From Martinezella tropici (GTDB lineage: Bacteria > Pseudomonadota > Alphaproteobacteria > Rhizobiales > Rhizobiaceae), in the NCBI GenBank assembly GCA_000799755.1, contig JUHI01000010.1, positions 180,545 to 244,544 of the forward strand: a stretch of DNA of 64,000 nt, written 5' to 3'. Shown one piece after another: positions 26,831-35,901 of the stretch. How positions within the stretch are numbered: the first letter of the stretch is position 1; each line of letters opens with the position of its first letter. The position numbers and the translations under genes were made by a program. The notes under the pieces are model-generated. The model was not told the origin of the DNA, made no database searches, and saw only the letters and a list, made by a program, of their open reading frames with translations.

Positions 26831-28009
26831 GTGGGTGTATTTGAACGTCATAAGCCAAAGGAGCATCGGTGGCTGGGGCCGAGTGCGCATGCGCGCATGC
26901 CATTGATACCATCCATTTCCGCGGCGCGTTGGCTGCTGATTTTGATTGCCGTTGCCGGCATCTATTTCTTCTATGGCTTTCTCGTTCCGGTTCTGGCGGC
27001 AGCCGTGATCGGCTTTGCCACCTGGCCGCTCTATAGCGATATCGTACGCCGCACCGGCGGCAATACGACGCTTGCCGCCACCATCGCCATCGCCTTCATC
27101 GTGACGTTTCTTGTCCTGCCGATCGTGCTTTCAGCCCTTTATATGGCCAGCGAGGTGCGTGACTGGTTTGCCTGGGCCATCCATGTGAATCGCGAGGGGG
27201 CGCCGACGCCCGAATGGATATTGGCCCTGCCCGTCATCGGCTCCTGGCTCGGCGAGCAGTGGACGCAATATGTCGGCAGCCCGGGCTCGCTCGGCGAATT
27301 GGCTCAACTCGTAAGCGGCGCCCATATCGGCAACATCTACCGCGCGGTACTGGCCGCGGGCGGTGGCGCATTCCATGTCATGCTGACCTTGCTGTTCATG
27401 TTGATCGCGCTGTTCTTCATCTATCGCGACGGCTCGACATTCGTTCGCCAGGTCGATCTGCTTGGCGAACGTATCCTGCCCAATCGCTGGGAGCGGATTT
27501 CCCGCGTTGTGCCGGCGACGATCAGTTCGACGGTCATGGGCATGACGCTGATTGCCATCGGCGAGGGTATCGTTCTCGGCGTGGCCTATTGGATCGCCGG
27601 CGCTCCCTCCGCCATCACGCTCGGCGTTCTTACGGGCGTCATGGCTCTGGTGCCGGGCGGCGCGCCGCTTTCGATGTCCCTCGTCTCGATCTATCTCGTT
27701 GCCAGCGGTTCGCTTTGGGCCGGTATCGCCCTCTTCCTCTGGGGCACGATCGAGCTCTTCATCGTAGACAAGACGCTTCGCCCGAAGCTTGTCGGTGGGC
27801 CGATCAAGCTGCCGTTTCTTCCGACCTTCTTCGGTCTGGTCGGCGGCGTGAAGACGATGGGCTTCCTCGGCCTCTTCATCGGCCCGGTCCTGATGGCGAT
27901 CATCGTCGCAATCTGGCGTGAATGGATTCGCGAGGCCGAATTGACGGAAGAGCAGCATGCGCAGGAGCCCGAACTCCAGTTGCATGTGCGGGACGCTTCC
28001 GAACGTTGA
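26831..28009 (+). CDS. AI-2E (PerM/TqsA)-family transporter
   Basis: About 392 aa with eight hydrophobic segments. FYGFLVPVLAAAVIGFATWPLY, the region ALFFIYRDGSTFVRQVDLLGERILP before the later helices, and GVMALVPGGAPL with LVGGPIKLPFLPTFFGLVGGVKTMGFLGLFIGPVLMAI are typical of the family. Start uncertain: GTG at 26831 (GAGGGG 13 nt upstream) or ATG at 26897, which begins just before the first helix. Family members export AI-2, exchange Na+/H+ or have unknown roles; nothing here tells which. Confidence 0.88.
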   Translation: MGVFERHKPKEHRWLGPSAHARMPLIPSISAARWLLILIAVAGIYFFYGFLVPVLAAAVIGFATWPLYSDIVRRTGGNTTLAATIAIAFIVTFLVLPIVLSALYMASEVRDWFAWAIHVNREGAPTPEWILALPVIGSWLGEQWTQYVGSPGSLGELAQLVSGAHIGNIYRAVLAAGGGAFHVMLTLLFMLIALFFIYRDGSTFVRQVDLLGERILPNRWERISRVVPATISSTVMGMTLIAIGEGIVLGVAYWIAGAPSAITLGVLTGVMALVPGGAPLSMSLVSIYLVASGSLWAGIALFLWGTIELFIVDKTLRPKLVGGPIKLPFLPTFFGLVGGVKTMGFLGLFIGPVLMAIIVAIWREWIREAELTEEQHAQEPELQLHVRDASER

Positions 28010-28022
28010 TCCGCTGACTGGT

Positions 28023-28481
28023 TTAGGGCAGCCGTTTTTCCATGAACAGGCTGAGCGGGTCCGGCTGATAGCTGCCGAAAGCCGGGATTTCGAGATAGCC
28101 GAAGTTCCGGTAGAGGCCGATCGCTTCGGGTTGATATATGCCGGTCTCCAGCCGGATCGCTGAAAGGCTTCTTTCGAGCGCCGCCGTTTCGAGCGTCTCC
28201 ATGAGCTTGCGCGCCACTCTACGGCCTCTGGCGGCAGGATCGACGAACATGCGCTTGAGCTCCGCCGTGCCGTCGCCGGCGTCCACCAATGCGCAACATC
28301 CGACGATCATATCCTCTAACCTCGCGACCCAGAACGTCACTTCTGTCTTCTCCAGCGAAGTCAGGTCAAGGATGTGGTTGCTCTCGGGCGGATAGAGCGA
28401 CTCCGCATAGGCGCTCGACATGTCGAGAAGACGGATAACGCCTTCCTGACGTGGGGATTCGATAGCAATCGTCAGCGACAA
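28023..28481 (-). CDS. GNAT-family N-acetyltransferase (TTG start)
   Basis: About 152 aa. FWVARLEDMIVGCCALVDAGDGTAELKRMFVDPAARGRRVARKLMETLE contains the acetyl-CoA-binding motif A (R-G-R-R-V-A), and the C-terminal YRNFGYLEIPAFGSYQPDPLSLFMEKRL resembles the PanM/YhfO-like branch. The frame is open to 28637, but GAGG lies 6 nt before a TTG at 28481 and that start clears the upstream DUF2336 gene by 34 bp, so TTG is chosen. Acceptor unknown. Confidence 0.87.
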   Translation of the reverse strand: MSLTIAIESPRQEGVIRLLDMSSAYAESLYPPESNHILDLTSLEKTEVTFWVARLEDMIVGCCALVDAGDGTAELKRMFVDPAARGRRVARKLMETLETAALERSLSAIRLETGIYQPEAIGLYRNFGYLEIPAFGSYQPDPLSLFMEKRLP

Positions 28482-28515
28482 GATAAACCTCGGAAAATAG
28501 AACGCCCGCTGGATA

Positions 28516-29655
28516 TCACGCGGCAGCGAGTGTCGCCAGTGCAGCAAAGCTGCGCGCGGCCTGTCGCCGCTCGGCATTGGCAAGCTTCTCCACCATGTCG
28601 AGGAGCTGTGTCGTCGCCGCCGGAGCCGGCTCCGCAAGGCGGAATTTGCGCATCAGGCGCGAAGAAACGTCTTCCAGCAAAGCCGTGCCGTTCTTGCGTG
28701 AGGATTCACGCCAGATCATCGTAGCCTCGACGAAGACCCTGCTGATATCACGGGAAAGACCAGCGCTTTCGTAGAGCGCGCGGATGGCATGGAGCCGGCC
28801 CCTGGAGATGATCGAGCGCACGCGCCGCTCGTCGCAGCCGGAAAGGCTGGTGATCGCGCAGGCGAAGAAATCAACCTTGCCGGAGCACAATGCGTGCATC
28901 AGGAAAGCCGGCGTCAGCCAGCCATTCTGCCTCAAATGCTCGACCAAATCCGGCAGTTGCTCATGCTGCGTCGTTCCGGCGATCGCGACGGTCGCGGATT
29001 CGGTCGCCTCACGCGTCACCTGCTGCAGTCTGGTATTGCCGATAAAGGTTTGGACGAATGCCGATTCCGAAAGCGCGTCGCTAACCTTATCCATCAGCAG
29101 ATGCCTGACATCGGAAGACAGCATGTCCCGCGACAGCAGCAAGCCGCGTATATCCGCGCAATCGCCCAGGCGCTCCGCGATGCGCTTGAGCGAGACCTGT
29201 GAAAGTTGAGCGCCGTCGTTTTCAAGCAGGCAAAGGATTTCGGTCTCTCCACCGATCTCGGCAAGCGCGGCGCAAACGGCGCAGGGCACCTGTCCGCGTG
29301 AAGCGATGAAAACCCGCGCCACGTCGCTGCCATGCAATACGAGATCGATAAGATCTCCATCGGTAAATACCGGCGAAAACAGGATGATCTGCCCTGCAAT
29401 CTCAGGCTGATCTTCGGCAAGGGACAGGATGACGTTGCGCGGCGCGCCGGCCGAATGCGCGACGGCCTCGGCAAGCGCCAACCGCACGCGAGGGGATGGA
29501 TCGTCGAGCAGATAGGTCATCGCCATCTTGGCGGCGTTCCGCTCTTCCTGCGGCATTTCCGACTGCAGATAGGCTCTGCCGAGCGCATTCGCCGCCCTGG
29601 CTCTGCTTTCTGCCTTAGCGGTCTCTGCCCACCGAAGAAATGCTTCTATGATCAC
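28516..29655 (-). CDS. DUF2336-domain protein
   Basis: About 379 aa, mostly alpha-helical with HEAT-like repeats: ARAANALGRAYL, MTYLLDDPSPRVRLALAEAVAHS, DVARVFIASRGQVPCAVCAALAEIGGETEILCLLENDGA. This is the DUF2336 family, common in alphaproteobacteria and of unknown function (often near motility or signalling genes, not so here). GTG at 29655 gives the expected VIIEAFLRWAETAK start; TTG at 29673 is an alternative. It precedes the GNAT gene on the same strand. Confidence 0.85.
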   Translation of the reverse strand: MIIEAFLRWAETAKAESRARAANALGRAYLQSEMPQEERNAAKMAMTYLLDDPSPRVRLALAEAVAHSAGAPRNVILSLAEDQPEIAGQIILFSPVFTDGDLIDLVLHGSDVARVFIASRGQVPCAVCAALAEIGGETEILCLLENDGAQLSQVSLKRIAERLGDCADIRGLLLSRDMLSSDVRHLLMDKVSDALSESAFVQTFIGNTRLQQVTREATESATVAIAGTTQHEQLPDLVEHLRQNGWLTPAFLMHALCSGKVDFFACAITSLSGCDERRVRSIISRGRLHAIRALYESAGLSRDISRVFVEATMIWRESSRKNGTALLEDVSSRLMRKFRLAEPAPAATTQLLDMVEKLANAERRQAARSFAALATLAAA

Positions 29656-29783
29656 GTAATGCCCCGATATCAACGAGGCGATTCTTGCCCCGTAAATTCA
29701 TGTGGTTCACGCTATCGGGGAAAGGTTTACGGGACGTTTACCTTGCTTATTAACCTTTCGCATATCGATGCGGTCGGCGTGCC

Positions 29784-30389
29784 TCAGGGCGCCTTTGGTC
29801 TGATCATCTCGAAGACGTCGCTGCCCTCGCTATAATCCATGTAGCCCATGCGGGCGACGGGACGCGCAAGCGCCATGTCCAGCCTGCCGTTGCGAATGAT
29901 CGTCTCATCGATATGGATGCCGACGACCTGGCCAATGACCATGATGTTTTCCGACGACTCGCCATCAAGGCCCTTCGGCTCCAGCACTTCCGTCACCCGG
30001 CATTCGAGAACCGCGAAGGCTTCGCCGACATAGGGTGCGTCCACCAGCTTGCCCGGTGTCGCCGTCAGGCCAGCCAGCTCGAATTCGTTGACGCCATAGG
30101 GCACGGCGATGGAGGAATGGTTCATCTTCTCGACGATATGGCGGCTGACGAGATTGGCGGTGAATACCCCTGTTTCCTCGACATTGCGCACGCTGTCTTT
30201 ACGCCCAGCCGAAGAGAACATCACCAGCTTCGGCCGATCGCTGACCGCATTGAAAAAGGAATAGGGAGAGAGGTTCAGCGAACCATCCCTGCCCTTGCTG
30301 CCGATCCAGCCGATCGGCCGCGGCGCGACGATCGCCTTGAAGGGATCGTGCGCCAGGCCATGGCGATTGGTATCCGTCGTATAGAACAT
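29784..30389 (-). CDS. Flavin reductase family protein (FMN-binding split barrel)
   Basis: 201 aa. DPFKAIVAPRPIGWIGSKGRDGSLNLSPYSFFNAVSDRPKLVMFSS is the FMN-binding start of the flavin reductase-like (DIM6/NTAB) family; TGVFTANLVSR and ECRVTEVLEPKG follow. The ATG overlaps the stop of the upstream nitroreductase (TGATG), so the two flavoproteins are co-translated and probably act together, one perhaps reducing flavin or a quinone-like or nitro substrate for the other. A GTG one codon earlier is possible. Confidence 0.88.
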   Translation of the reverse strand: MFYTTDTNRHGLAHDPFKAIVAPRPIGWIGSKGRDGSLNLSPYSFFNAVSDRPKLVMFSSAGRKDSVRNVEETGVFTANLVSRHIVEKMNHSSIAVPYGVNEFELAGLTATPGKLVDAPYVGEAFAVLECRVTEVLEPKGLDGESSENIMVIGQVVGIHIDETIIRNGRLDMALARPVARMGYMDYSEGSDVFEMIRPKAP

Positions 30390-30973
30390 CACGCGTCCCC
30401 GCCGACCCAGGTGACGGTTTCCGATAGTTCCGGGCGCGGACGCTCGACCGGCGGAAAGCTCGTCGAGCCGATATGGATGAAGCCGGCGACCTTCTCGCCC
30501 GGCTTGACGCCGAGGAGCGGATAGGCACGCTCATCGAAGGCAAACCATTCTGTCAGCCAGTTGGAGACCCAGCCATGGGCATTGGCTGCGATCAGCAGGT
30601 TCAGGCAAAGCGCGCCGGCCGACATCAGCTGCTCCCACTCCGGAATCTTGAAATGCGGCGCGGCCGTGCTGACGACTGCGATGACGACAGGGGCACGCGT
30701 GAAGCGGGTACGCTCCACCTGGATCATTTCTTCCGACAGGTCGGGCTTGGCTTCCAGTGCGAGCTTCAGCAGTTCCTCGCTGATGCGCGCACGCTCCTCG
30801 CCGCGATAGACGACGAAGCGCCAGGGCGCGAGCTTGCCGTGATCCGGCACGCGTGAGGCCAGCCGGAGAATCTCCTCGATCTCCGCCTTGTCCGGCCCTG
30901 GCTCCGACATCTGGAACGCGGGGATCGATCGACGCACCGCGAGATAGTCGACCAGCTTGATATCGGTTTTCAT
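30389..30973 (-). CDS. Nitroreductase family protein
   Basis: 194-aa FMN oxidoreductase. VDYLAVRRSIPAFQMSEPGPDKAEIEEILRLASRVPDHGKLAPWRFVVYRGEERARISEELLKLA is the N-terminal FMN/NAD(P)H region (R-R-S and P-D-H-G-K-L-A-P-W-R motif of the YdjA-like group), and VSNWLTEWFAFDERAYPLLGVKPGEKVAGFIHIG the C-terminal part. Start at the ATG at 30973; upstream in-frame sequence to 31099 runs into the divergent promoter. Two-gene operon with the flavin reductase. Natural substrate unknown. Confidence 0.92.
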   Translation of the reverse strand: MKTDIKLVDYLAVRRSIPAFQMSEPGPDKAEIEEILRLASRVPDHGKLAPWRFVVYRGEERARISEELLKLALEAKPDLSEEMIQVERTRFTRAPVVIAVVSTAAPHFKIPEWEQLMSAGALCLNLLIAANAHGWVSNWLTEWFAFDERAYPLLGVKPGEKVAGFIHIGSTSFPPVERPRPELSETVTWVGGDA

Positions 30974-31083
30974 TGAGGAACTGCCTTCATTTTGGCTTGT
31001 GGTAGGAAGTGGGTCTTGAATTTGCCACCGCATTGGTTTTGAAGTGGCGTGTGTTTTATCGGAAGTCAATCGGTTGGGTATCC

Positions 31084-32199
31084 ATGTCAGGCATTTCATC
31101 CGCTCGCCGGTTGAGCGCGGTTTTCGCGATGCTTGCGGGCTTGAGCACTGCCGCCTCTGGCCAGGAGGCCTTCAAGGAGTTCAAGCAGCTTGACGGCAGC
31201 GTCAAGATGCCGAAGCTCAATGCCTTTGCAGCGCCGAATGGTGAGAATTCGGCCGCCCGGACATTGCGCGACGTTTCTCTCGAAGCCAAGCTGACGCCCC
31301 AGAGCAGCCCGCAGCAGCAGGGCCTTGCCTGGTATGTCTTCAGTCCGATAGCAGGCGCTGACGGCAAGCTGCCGCTGGTTGCCAGTTCGCGCGGAGGCTC
31401 CGCCTCCTTCCACCTTCTGCCCGGTGATTACTTCGTCAACGTCTCCTTCGGCCGTGCCGGCGTTACCAAGCGGCTGAGCGTGCCTGAAAGCGGCGATACC
31501 CAGAAGCAGACGATGGTTCTCGATGCTGGGGGCATGGTCTTGAACGCCGTATCCGGCCCCGATGTCCGTATCCCGCCCAAGGAGCTGAGCTTCTCGATCT
31601 ATTCGAGTGAAGCGAAGGAAGACGGTGAACGCGGTCTGGTCATGGACGACGTCAAGCCGAACACACTGGTCGGCCTCAGCGCCGGCACCTACCATATCGT
31701 GTCCGAATATGGCGAGGTCAACGCCGTCATCCGCGCCGATATCCAGGTGGAAGCCGGCAAGGTGACGGAGGCAACCATCCAGCACAGGGCGGCAAAGATC
31801 ACCTTCAAGCTGGTGTCCGATGCTGGTAGCGAGGCGATCGCCGATACCGCCTGGTCGATTCTGACATCGGCGGGCGATATTGTCGGGGAAAGCGTCAGCG
31901 CCTTTCCGACCATGGTGCTTGCCGAAGGGCGCTATACCGCCGTCGCCCGCAACAAGGACAAGATCTATCAGCGCGACTTCACCGTTGCCGCAGGCATGAA
32001 CGCGGATGTGGAAGTGCTGATGAAGCAACAGCAGCCGCAGGACGCTGATGACGAACAGCCCGCCCGCCAGCTGCCGATCCAGATGCCGCCAATGCGCCAG
32101 AGCCAGACACCGCCGGCAACCACCAATCAGCAGCCCTTGCCGACCTACGAGCAATTGGCTCCCAACGCCGGCGGCGATGACGGCGATAGCATGGATTGA
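31084..32199 (+). CDS. Exported protein of unknown function
   Basis: About 371 aa with a signal peptide (SARRLSAVFAMLAGLSTAASG). The mature part holds successive beta-rich stretches of about 80-90 residues (SLEAKLTPQ...FHLLPGDYFVNVSFGRAGVTKRL; SFSIYSSEA...LSAGTYHIVSEYGEVNA; AWSILTSAGDIV...LAEGRYTAVARNKDKIYQRDF). Each contains a G-D/T/R-Y-h-h-x motif, as in carboxypeptidase-regulatory-like or PEGA-type beta sandwiches. The C-terminus is Pro/Gln-rich. Function not recognised; divergent from the nitroreductase operon. The repeats suggest a periplasmic or envelope structural or binding role (inference). Confidence 0.75.
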   Translation: MSGISSARRLSAVFAMLAGLSTAASGQEAFKEFKQLDGSVKMPKLNAFAAPNGENSAARTLRDVSLEAKLTPQSSPQQQGLAWYVFSPIAGADGKLPLVASSRGGSASFHLLPGDYFVNVSFGRAGVTKRLSVPESGDTQKQTMVLDAGGMVLNAVSGPDVRIPPKELSFSIYSSEAKEDGERGLVMDDVKPNTLVGLSAGTYHIVSEYGEVNAVIRADIQVEAGKVTEATIQHRAAKITFKLVSDAGSEAIADTAWSILTSAGDIVGESVSAFPTMVLAEGRYTAVARNKDKIYQRDFTVAAGMNADVEVLMKQQQPQDADDEQPARQLPIQMPPMRQSQTPPATTNQQPLPTYEQLAPNAGGDDGDSMD

Positions 32200-32270
32200 C
32201 ATCGGCGAGCCAAGTTGAAGTGATCTTGGCAGTCGCCGCCCGGTGATGAGAAGCTCGTCGCCCTTCCCGC

Positions 32271-33185
32271 TTATCCTGCCTTCCGTCGCAGCACTTTTCT
32301 CGGCGGAGCCATGGAGAAGACCGCGCCATAAAGCTTCGTCAGCAAATCCTTGCGGTCACTGCCCTCGCTGAGCGCTTCCCAGCTACGAAGAGCGCCGATA
32401 TGGGCGGTGATCGTGCTGCCGGAAAGGCGTCGGAACTCGCGGATCAGCAGCGAAATGCGCAAGGTCATCGAGATCCGGCTCGCCAGATGAAACAGCCTGC
32501 CGTTCTGTCCCTCGAAATAGATGGGAATGACGCTCGCGCGCGCCGCCTGAATAAGCTTGGCGGGGAATATCTTCCAGGGCAGATCCTCCGCCCGGCCAAA
32601 GCCCTTCTTGGCCGTTGCAACACCGCCCGCGGGAAAGACGATAATGGTCGTGCCTTCCTTCAGCAGTCTGACTGCCTCATGCCGCGTCTTCATGTTGATC
32701 GCCATCGCTTCCTTAGTTTCCTCGAAGGAAACCGGCAGCGAATAGTCCAGCATCTCGGGTACTTTCAACAATTCGTTGTTGATGAGGACCTTGAAAGGAC
32801 GTCCCAGTTGCTCGGCAAGCGCCAGTACCGCGATCCCGTCGCCGATGCCATAGGGATGATTGGCGACGATGACGATCGGCGCCTCGGGGATCTGGTTCGG
32901 AGGCCACTCGCCCTTGATCAGCAGGCGCACGTCGATGAGATCGAGCATCTTGCCGAAGACCCGCTCGCTCTTGCCGACGATATCGGTGCGCCAGATATCG
33001 TAGAGCCGAGCATAACGGTCGCGGCCGGAAAGCCCTTCGATGGAGCGAATGAACCAGCGCTTGATGCGCGTATCCCGTTCATTGGCGTAGGATAATTCTT
33101 TGAATTCCAAGTGCGCGACGGGGCTGCCCCGCTCCTTTGGTTCGGTTGCGTCACATGTTGCAGCCACAGCAACGCGTTGATTCAT
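32271..33185 (-). CDS. PlsC-like lysophospholipid acyltransferase
   Basis: 304 aa, membrane-associated acyltransferase. APIVIVANHPYGIGDGIAVL holds the active-site His-Asp pair with five residues between (HPYGIGD), as in the NHP-x-G-I-x-D-G subgroup rather than the usual HX4D. VFPAGGVATAKKGFGRAEDLPWK corresponds to motif III (E replaced by A in the F-P-E-G region) and VIPIYFEGQNGRLFHLAS to motif IV. It could make phospholipid, ornithine lipid or another acylated lipid. The ATG at 33185 is used rather than the TTG just before it. Confidence 0.83.
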   Translation of the reverse strand: MNQRVAVAATCDATEPKERGSPVAHLEFKELSYANERDTRIKRWFIRSIEGLSGRDRYARLYDIWRTDIVGKSERVFGKMLDLIDVRLLIKGEWPPNQIPEAPIVIVANHPYGIGDGIAVLALAEQLGRPFKVLINNELLKVPEMLDYSLPVSFEETKEAMAINMKTRHEAVRLLKEGTTIIVFPAGGVATAKKGFGRAEDLPWKIFPAKLIQAARASVIPIYFEGQNGRLFHLASRISMTLRISLLIREFRRLSGSTITAHIGALRSWEALSEGSDRKDLLTKLYGAVFSMAPPRKVLRRKAG

Positions 33186-33214
33186 CAACTATATGAAAGC
33201 TGTATGTCAGTTCT

Positions 33215-33241
33215 CTGACGGCACCCTGAAGGTGCCGTCAG
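33215..33241 (-). terminator. Perfect 11-bp hairpin after thrS
   Basis: CTGACGGCACC / GGTGCCGTCAG with a 5-nt loop, 14 bp past the thrS stop. No T-run follows on either strand, so termination is probable from position but not certain. Confidence 0.5.
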
Positions 33242-33254
33242 ATATGGGTGGCCG

Positions 33255-35243
33255 TCAAGCGGCCTTGGCGCGCCGTGCTTCACGCTTGCGCAGAACGTCC
33301 GGCGGCGTTGCCTCGAGGGACAGCGACGCGATGGCTTCGTCGAGCGACATCGAGGTCTGTGACTGGCTGCCGAGGCGGCGGATGTTGACCGAGCGCTCTT
33401 CGGCTTCCTTCTTGCCGCAGACGATGATGACAGGAACCTTCGTCACCGAATGCTCGCGGATCTTGTAATTGATCTTCTCGTTGCGGAAGTCGGTCTCTAC
33501 ATCGAGGCCGGCATCGCGCAGCGCTTCCGCGACTTCCTCGCCGTAGGCGTCGGCTTCCGAGGTAATCGTCGCGACAACGACCTGCAGCGGCGAGACCCAG
33601 AGCGGCATGTGGCCGGCGAAGTTCTCGATCAGGATGCCGAGGAAACGCTCCATCGAGCCGCAGATGGCGCGATGGATCATGACCGGCTGGGTCTTTTCCG
33701 AATGCTGGTCGATGTAGAACGCACCGAAACGCTCCGGCAGGTTGAAGTCGACCTGCGTCGTGCCGCACTGCCACTCACGGCCGATGGCATCCTTGAGCGT
33801 ATATTCGAACTTCGGGCCGTAGAACGCGCCCTCGCCCGGCAGAATACCGGTCTTGATGCGCCCTTCGGACTGCGCCTCGATCGTCTTCAGCACGTCCATC
33901 ATCACGCTTTCGGCGCGATCCCAGAGCTCGTCCGAGCCGACGCGCTTTTCAGGGCGGGTCGAGAGCTTGACGACGATCTCCTTGAAGCCGAAGTCTTCAT
34001 AGACCGACAGGATGAGGTCGTTGATCTTCAGGCACTCGGCCGCCATCTGCTCGTCGGTGCAGAAGATATGCGCATCGTCCTGCGTGAAGCCACGCACGCG
34101 CATCAGGCCATGCAACGCACCCGAGGGCTCGTAGCGATGGACCGCACCGAATTCCGCAAGCCGGATCGGCAGTTCGCGGTAAGACTTCAAACCGTGCTTG
34201 AAGATCTGGATATGGCCGGGGCAGTTCATCGGCTTCAGCGCGAAGACGCGATCGTCGTCGGTGTCGTCACCGGCGACGGTCACCTTGAACATGTTGTCGC
34301 GATACCAGCCCCAGTGTCCCGAGGTCTCCCAAAGAGACTTGTCGAGTACCTGCGGCGCGTTGACTTCCTGATAGTCGCCCTGCAGCCGCCGGCGCATATA
34401 GGACACCAACGTCTGGAACATGCGCCAGCCCTTGCCGTGCCAGAAGACGACGCCGGGGCCCTCTTCCTGGAAATGGAACAGGTCCATTTCGCGGCCGAGA
34501 CGGCGATGGTCGCGCTTCTCGGCTTCGGCCAGGATGTGCAGATAGTTATCGAGATCCGCCTGCTCGGCGAATGCCGTGCCGTAGATGCGGGTCAGCATCG
34601 GATTGTTGCTGTCGCCACGCCAGTACGCGCCGGCAACCTTCATCAGCTTGAAGGCATTGCCGATCTGGCCCGTCGAGGCCATATGCGGACCGCGGCAGAG
34701 GTCGAACCAGTCACCCTGGTAATAGATCTTCAGATCCTGACCTTCGGGGATCGCGTCGACCAGCTCCACCTTGTAGCGCTCGCCCTTGGAGGCAAAGACT
34801 TCCTTCGCCTTCTCGCGCGACCAGATTTCCTTGGTGAACGGCTTGTTGCGCAGAATGATCTCGCGCATCCGCTTCTCGATGACAGGCAGGTCATCCGGCG
34901 TGAAGGGCTCGTTCTTGGCGAAGTCGTAATAGAAGCCGTTTTCGATGACCGGGCCGATCGTCACCTGCGTTCCCGGCCAAAGCTCCTGCACGGCTTCGGC
35001 GAGAACGTGCGCGGTGTCGTGGCGGATGAGTTCCAGCGCGCGGTCGTCCGAGCGGGTAATGATCTCTATCCTGCCGTCGGTGACCGGATCGGAAAGGTCG
35101 CGCACGGTGCCGTCGATGGCAATCGCGACAGCCTTCTTGGCCAGCGACTTGGAAATGGATTCGGCGACATCGCGACCGGTCGTGCCGGCAGCGAAGCTGC
35201 GCACGGAATCATCGGGAAATGTCAGGGAAATAGGTTGGGACAT
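33255..35243 (-). CDS. thrS: Threonyl-tRNA synthetase
   Basis: 662-aa class II synthetase: TGS domain (1-65), editing domain (HDTAHVLAEAVQELWPGTQVTIGPVIENGFYYDF, with SxxC-type residues near DLCRGPHMASTGQIG), catalytic core (GWRMFQTLVSYMRRRL motif 1, MNCPGHIQIFKHGLKSYRELPIRLAEFGAVHRYEPSGALHGLMRVRGFTQDDAHIFC motif 2 with zinc Cys/His, IHRAICGSMERFLGILIEN motif 3) and anticodon-binding domain. AAGGAG precedes the ATG. A hairpin and an inverted repeat lie in its leader. Confidence 0.98.
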   Translation of the reverse strand: MSQPISLTFPDDSVRSFAAGTTGRDVAESISKSLAKKAVAIAIDGTVRDLSDPVTDGRIEIITRSDDRALELIRHDTAHVLAEAVQELWPGTQVTIGPVIENGFYYDFAKNEPFTPDDLPVIEKRMREIILRNKPFTKEIWSREKAKEVFASKGERYKVELVDAIPEGQDLKIYYQGDWFDLCRGPHMASTGQIGNAFKLMKVAGAYWRGDSNNPMLTRIYGTAFAEQADLDNYLHILAEAEKRDHRRLGREMDLFHFQEEGPGVVFWHGKGWRMFQTLVSYMRRRLQGDYQEVNAPQVLDKSLWETSGHWGWYRDNMFKVTVAGDDTDDDRVFALKPMNCPGHIQIFKHGLKSYRELPIRLAEFGAVHRYEPSGALHGLMRVRGFTQDDAHIFCTDEQMAAECLKINDLILSVYEDFGFKEIVVKLSTRPEKRVGSDELWDRAESVMMDVLKTIEAQSEGRIKTGILPGEGAFYGPKFEYTLKDAIGREWQCGTTQVDFNLPERFGAFYIDQHSEKTQPVMIHRAICGSMERFLGILIENFAGHMPLWVSPLQVVVATITSEADAYGEEVAEALRDAGLDVETDFRNEKINYKIREHSVTKVPVIIVCGKKEAEERSVNIRRLGSQSQTSMSLDEAIASLSLEATPPDVLRKREARRAKAA

Positions 35244-35263
35244 CGATATTCTCCTTGTCCAGT

Positions 35264-35316
35264 CCCGCCAACGAATGCGGGTGGTTTCAAAATGCGGACT
35301 AAGTAATCACTTACTT
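35264..35316 (-). promoter_or_regulatory. thrS leader: hairpin by the ribosome-binding site and upstream inverted repeat
   Basis: A CCCGC / GCGGG hairpin (35264-35281) lies 7 nt upstream of the thrS AAGGAG. Further upstream is a perfect inverted repeat AAGTAA-TCAC-TTACTT (35301-35316). In E. coli thrS is controlled by ThrS binding its own leader; whether these elements serve that purpose is inference. Confidence 0.4.
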
Positions 35317-35369
35317 ATATCCGCGCGCCTGATAGCTTTATTTCGCGATCTAGTAAAGAAAAAGCGATA

Positions 35370-35897
35370 TTAGCGGCCGATCATCTCGGCCAAACCGCGC
35401 ACGGTGTTCCAGTTTCGCATCGTTCCGACACCAAGCCTCTTCGTCGTCAGGGCCGGCAGCAGCTTCGTCTCGCTGGCCTTGAGACCAAAATCGATCCACA
35501 GATCACCATCAACGATCGCCATGCGCTCATCCTGCCGATATTTCCCAAGCGCATCGAGGGTTTGAGGTTCGAGCGGCTGGCGCATCACTCGCACAATGAC
35601 CTCGCTGCCGATGCCGTCGAGGAAGGGATTGCCGCCAGCAAGCCTCAACCATGTATCGGCATCGCGCACGATGATATCGACCTGTTTGCCGAAGGTCGCA
35701 GCAAAGCCGGCTTCAAGCTGAGCCTCGATCGAGGCAATCGACCGTGGCTGGCATTCGAAAATCAGATTGCCGGTTGCAACAAGTGTTCGGGCGTTGCGGA
35801 AGCCAAGCCTCTCCGCCATCGCCTTGAGATCGGCCATAACGACCCTGCGGCCCGAGCCGAGAACGATGCTGTAGAGCAGCGCGACATAAACAGCCAT
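35370..35897 (-). CDS. DUF1697-family protein
   Basis: 175 aa starting MAVYVALLYSIVLGSGRRVVMADLKAMAERLGFRNARTLVATGNLIFE, close to the family opening (A-L-L-R-G-I-N-V-G...). NPFLDGIGSEVIVRVM and LWIDFGLKASETKLLPALTTKRLGVGTMRNWNTVRGLAEM complete the domain. Function of the family is unknown. It starts 4 bp after yidD on the same strand. Upstream in-frame codons lie inside yidD. Confidence 0.87.
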   Translation of the reverse strand: MAVYVALLYSIVLGSGRRVVMADLKAMAERLGFRNARTLVATGNLIFECQPRSIASIEAQLEAGFAATFGKQVDIIVRDADTWLRLAGGNPFLDGIGSEVIVRVMRQPLEPQTLDALGKYRQDERMAIVDGDLWIDFGLKASETKLLPALTTKRLGVGTMRNWNTVRGLAEMIGR

Positions 35898-35901
35898 ATG
35901 G

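Noticed and set aside
33450..35306. 618-codon open frame opposite thrS
   Set aside because: Antisense shadow of a conserved synthetase.
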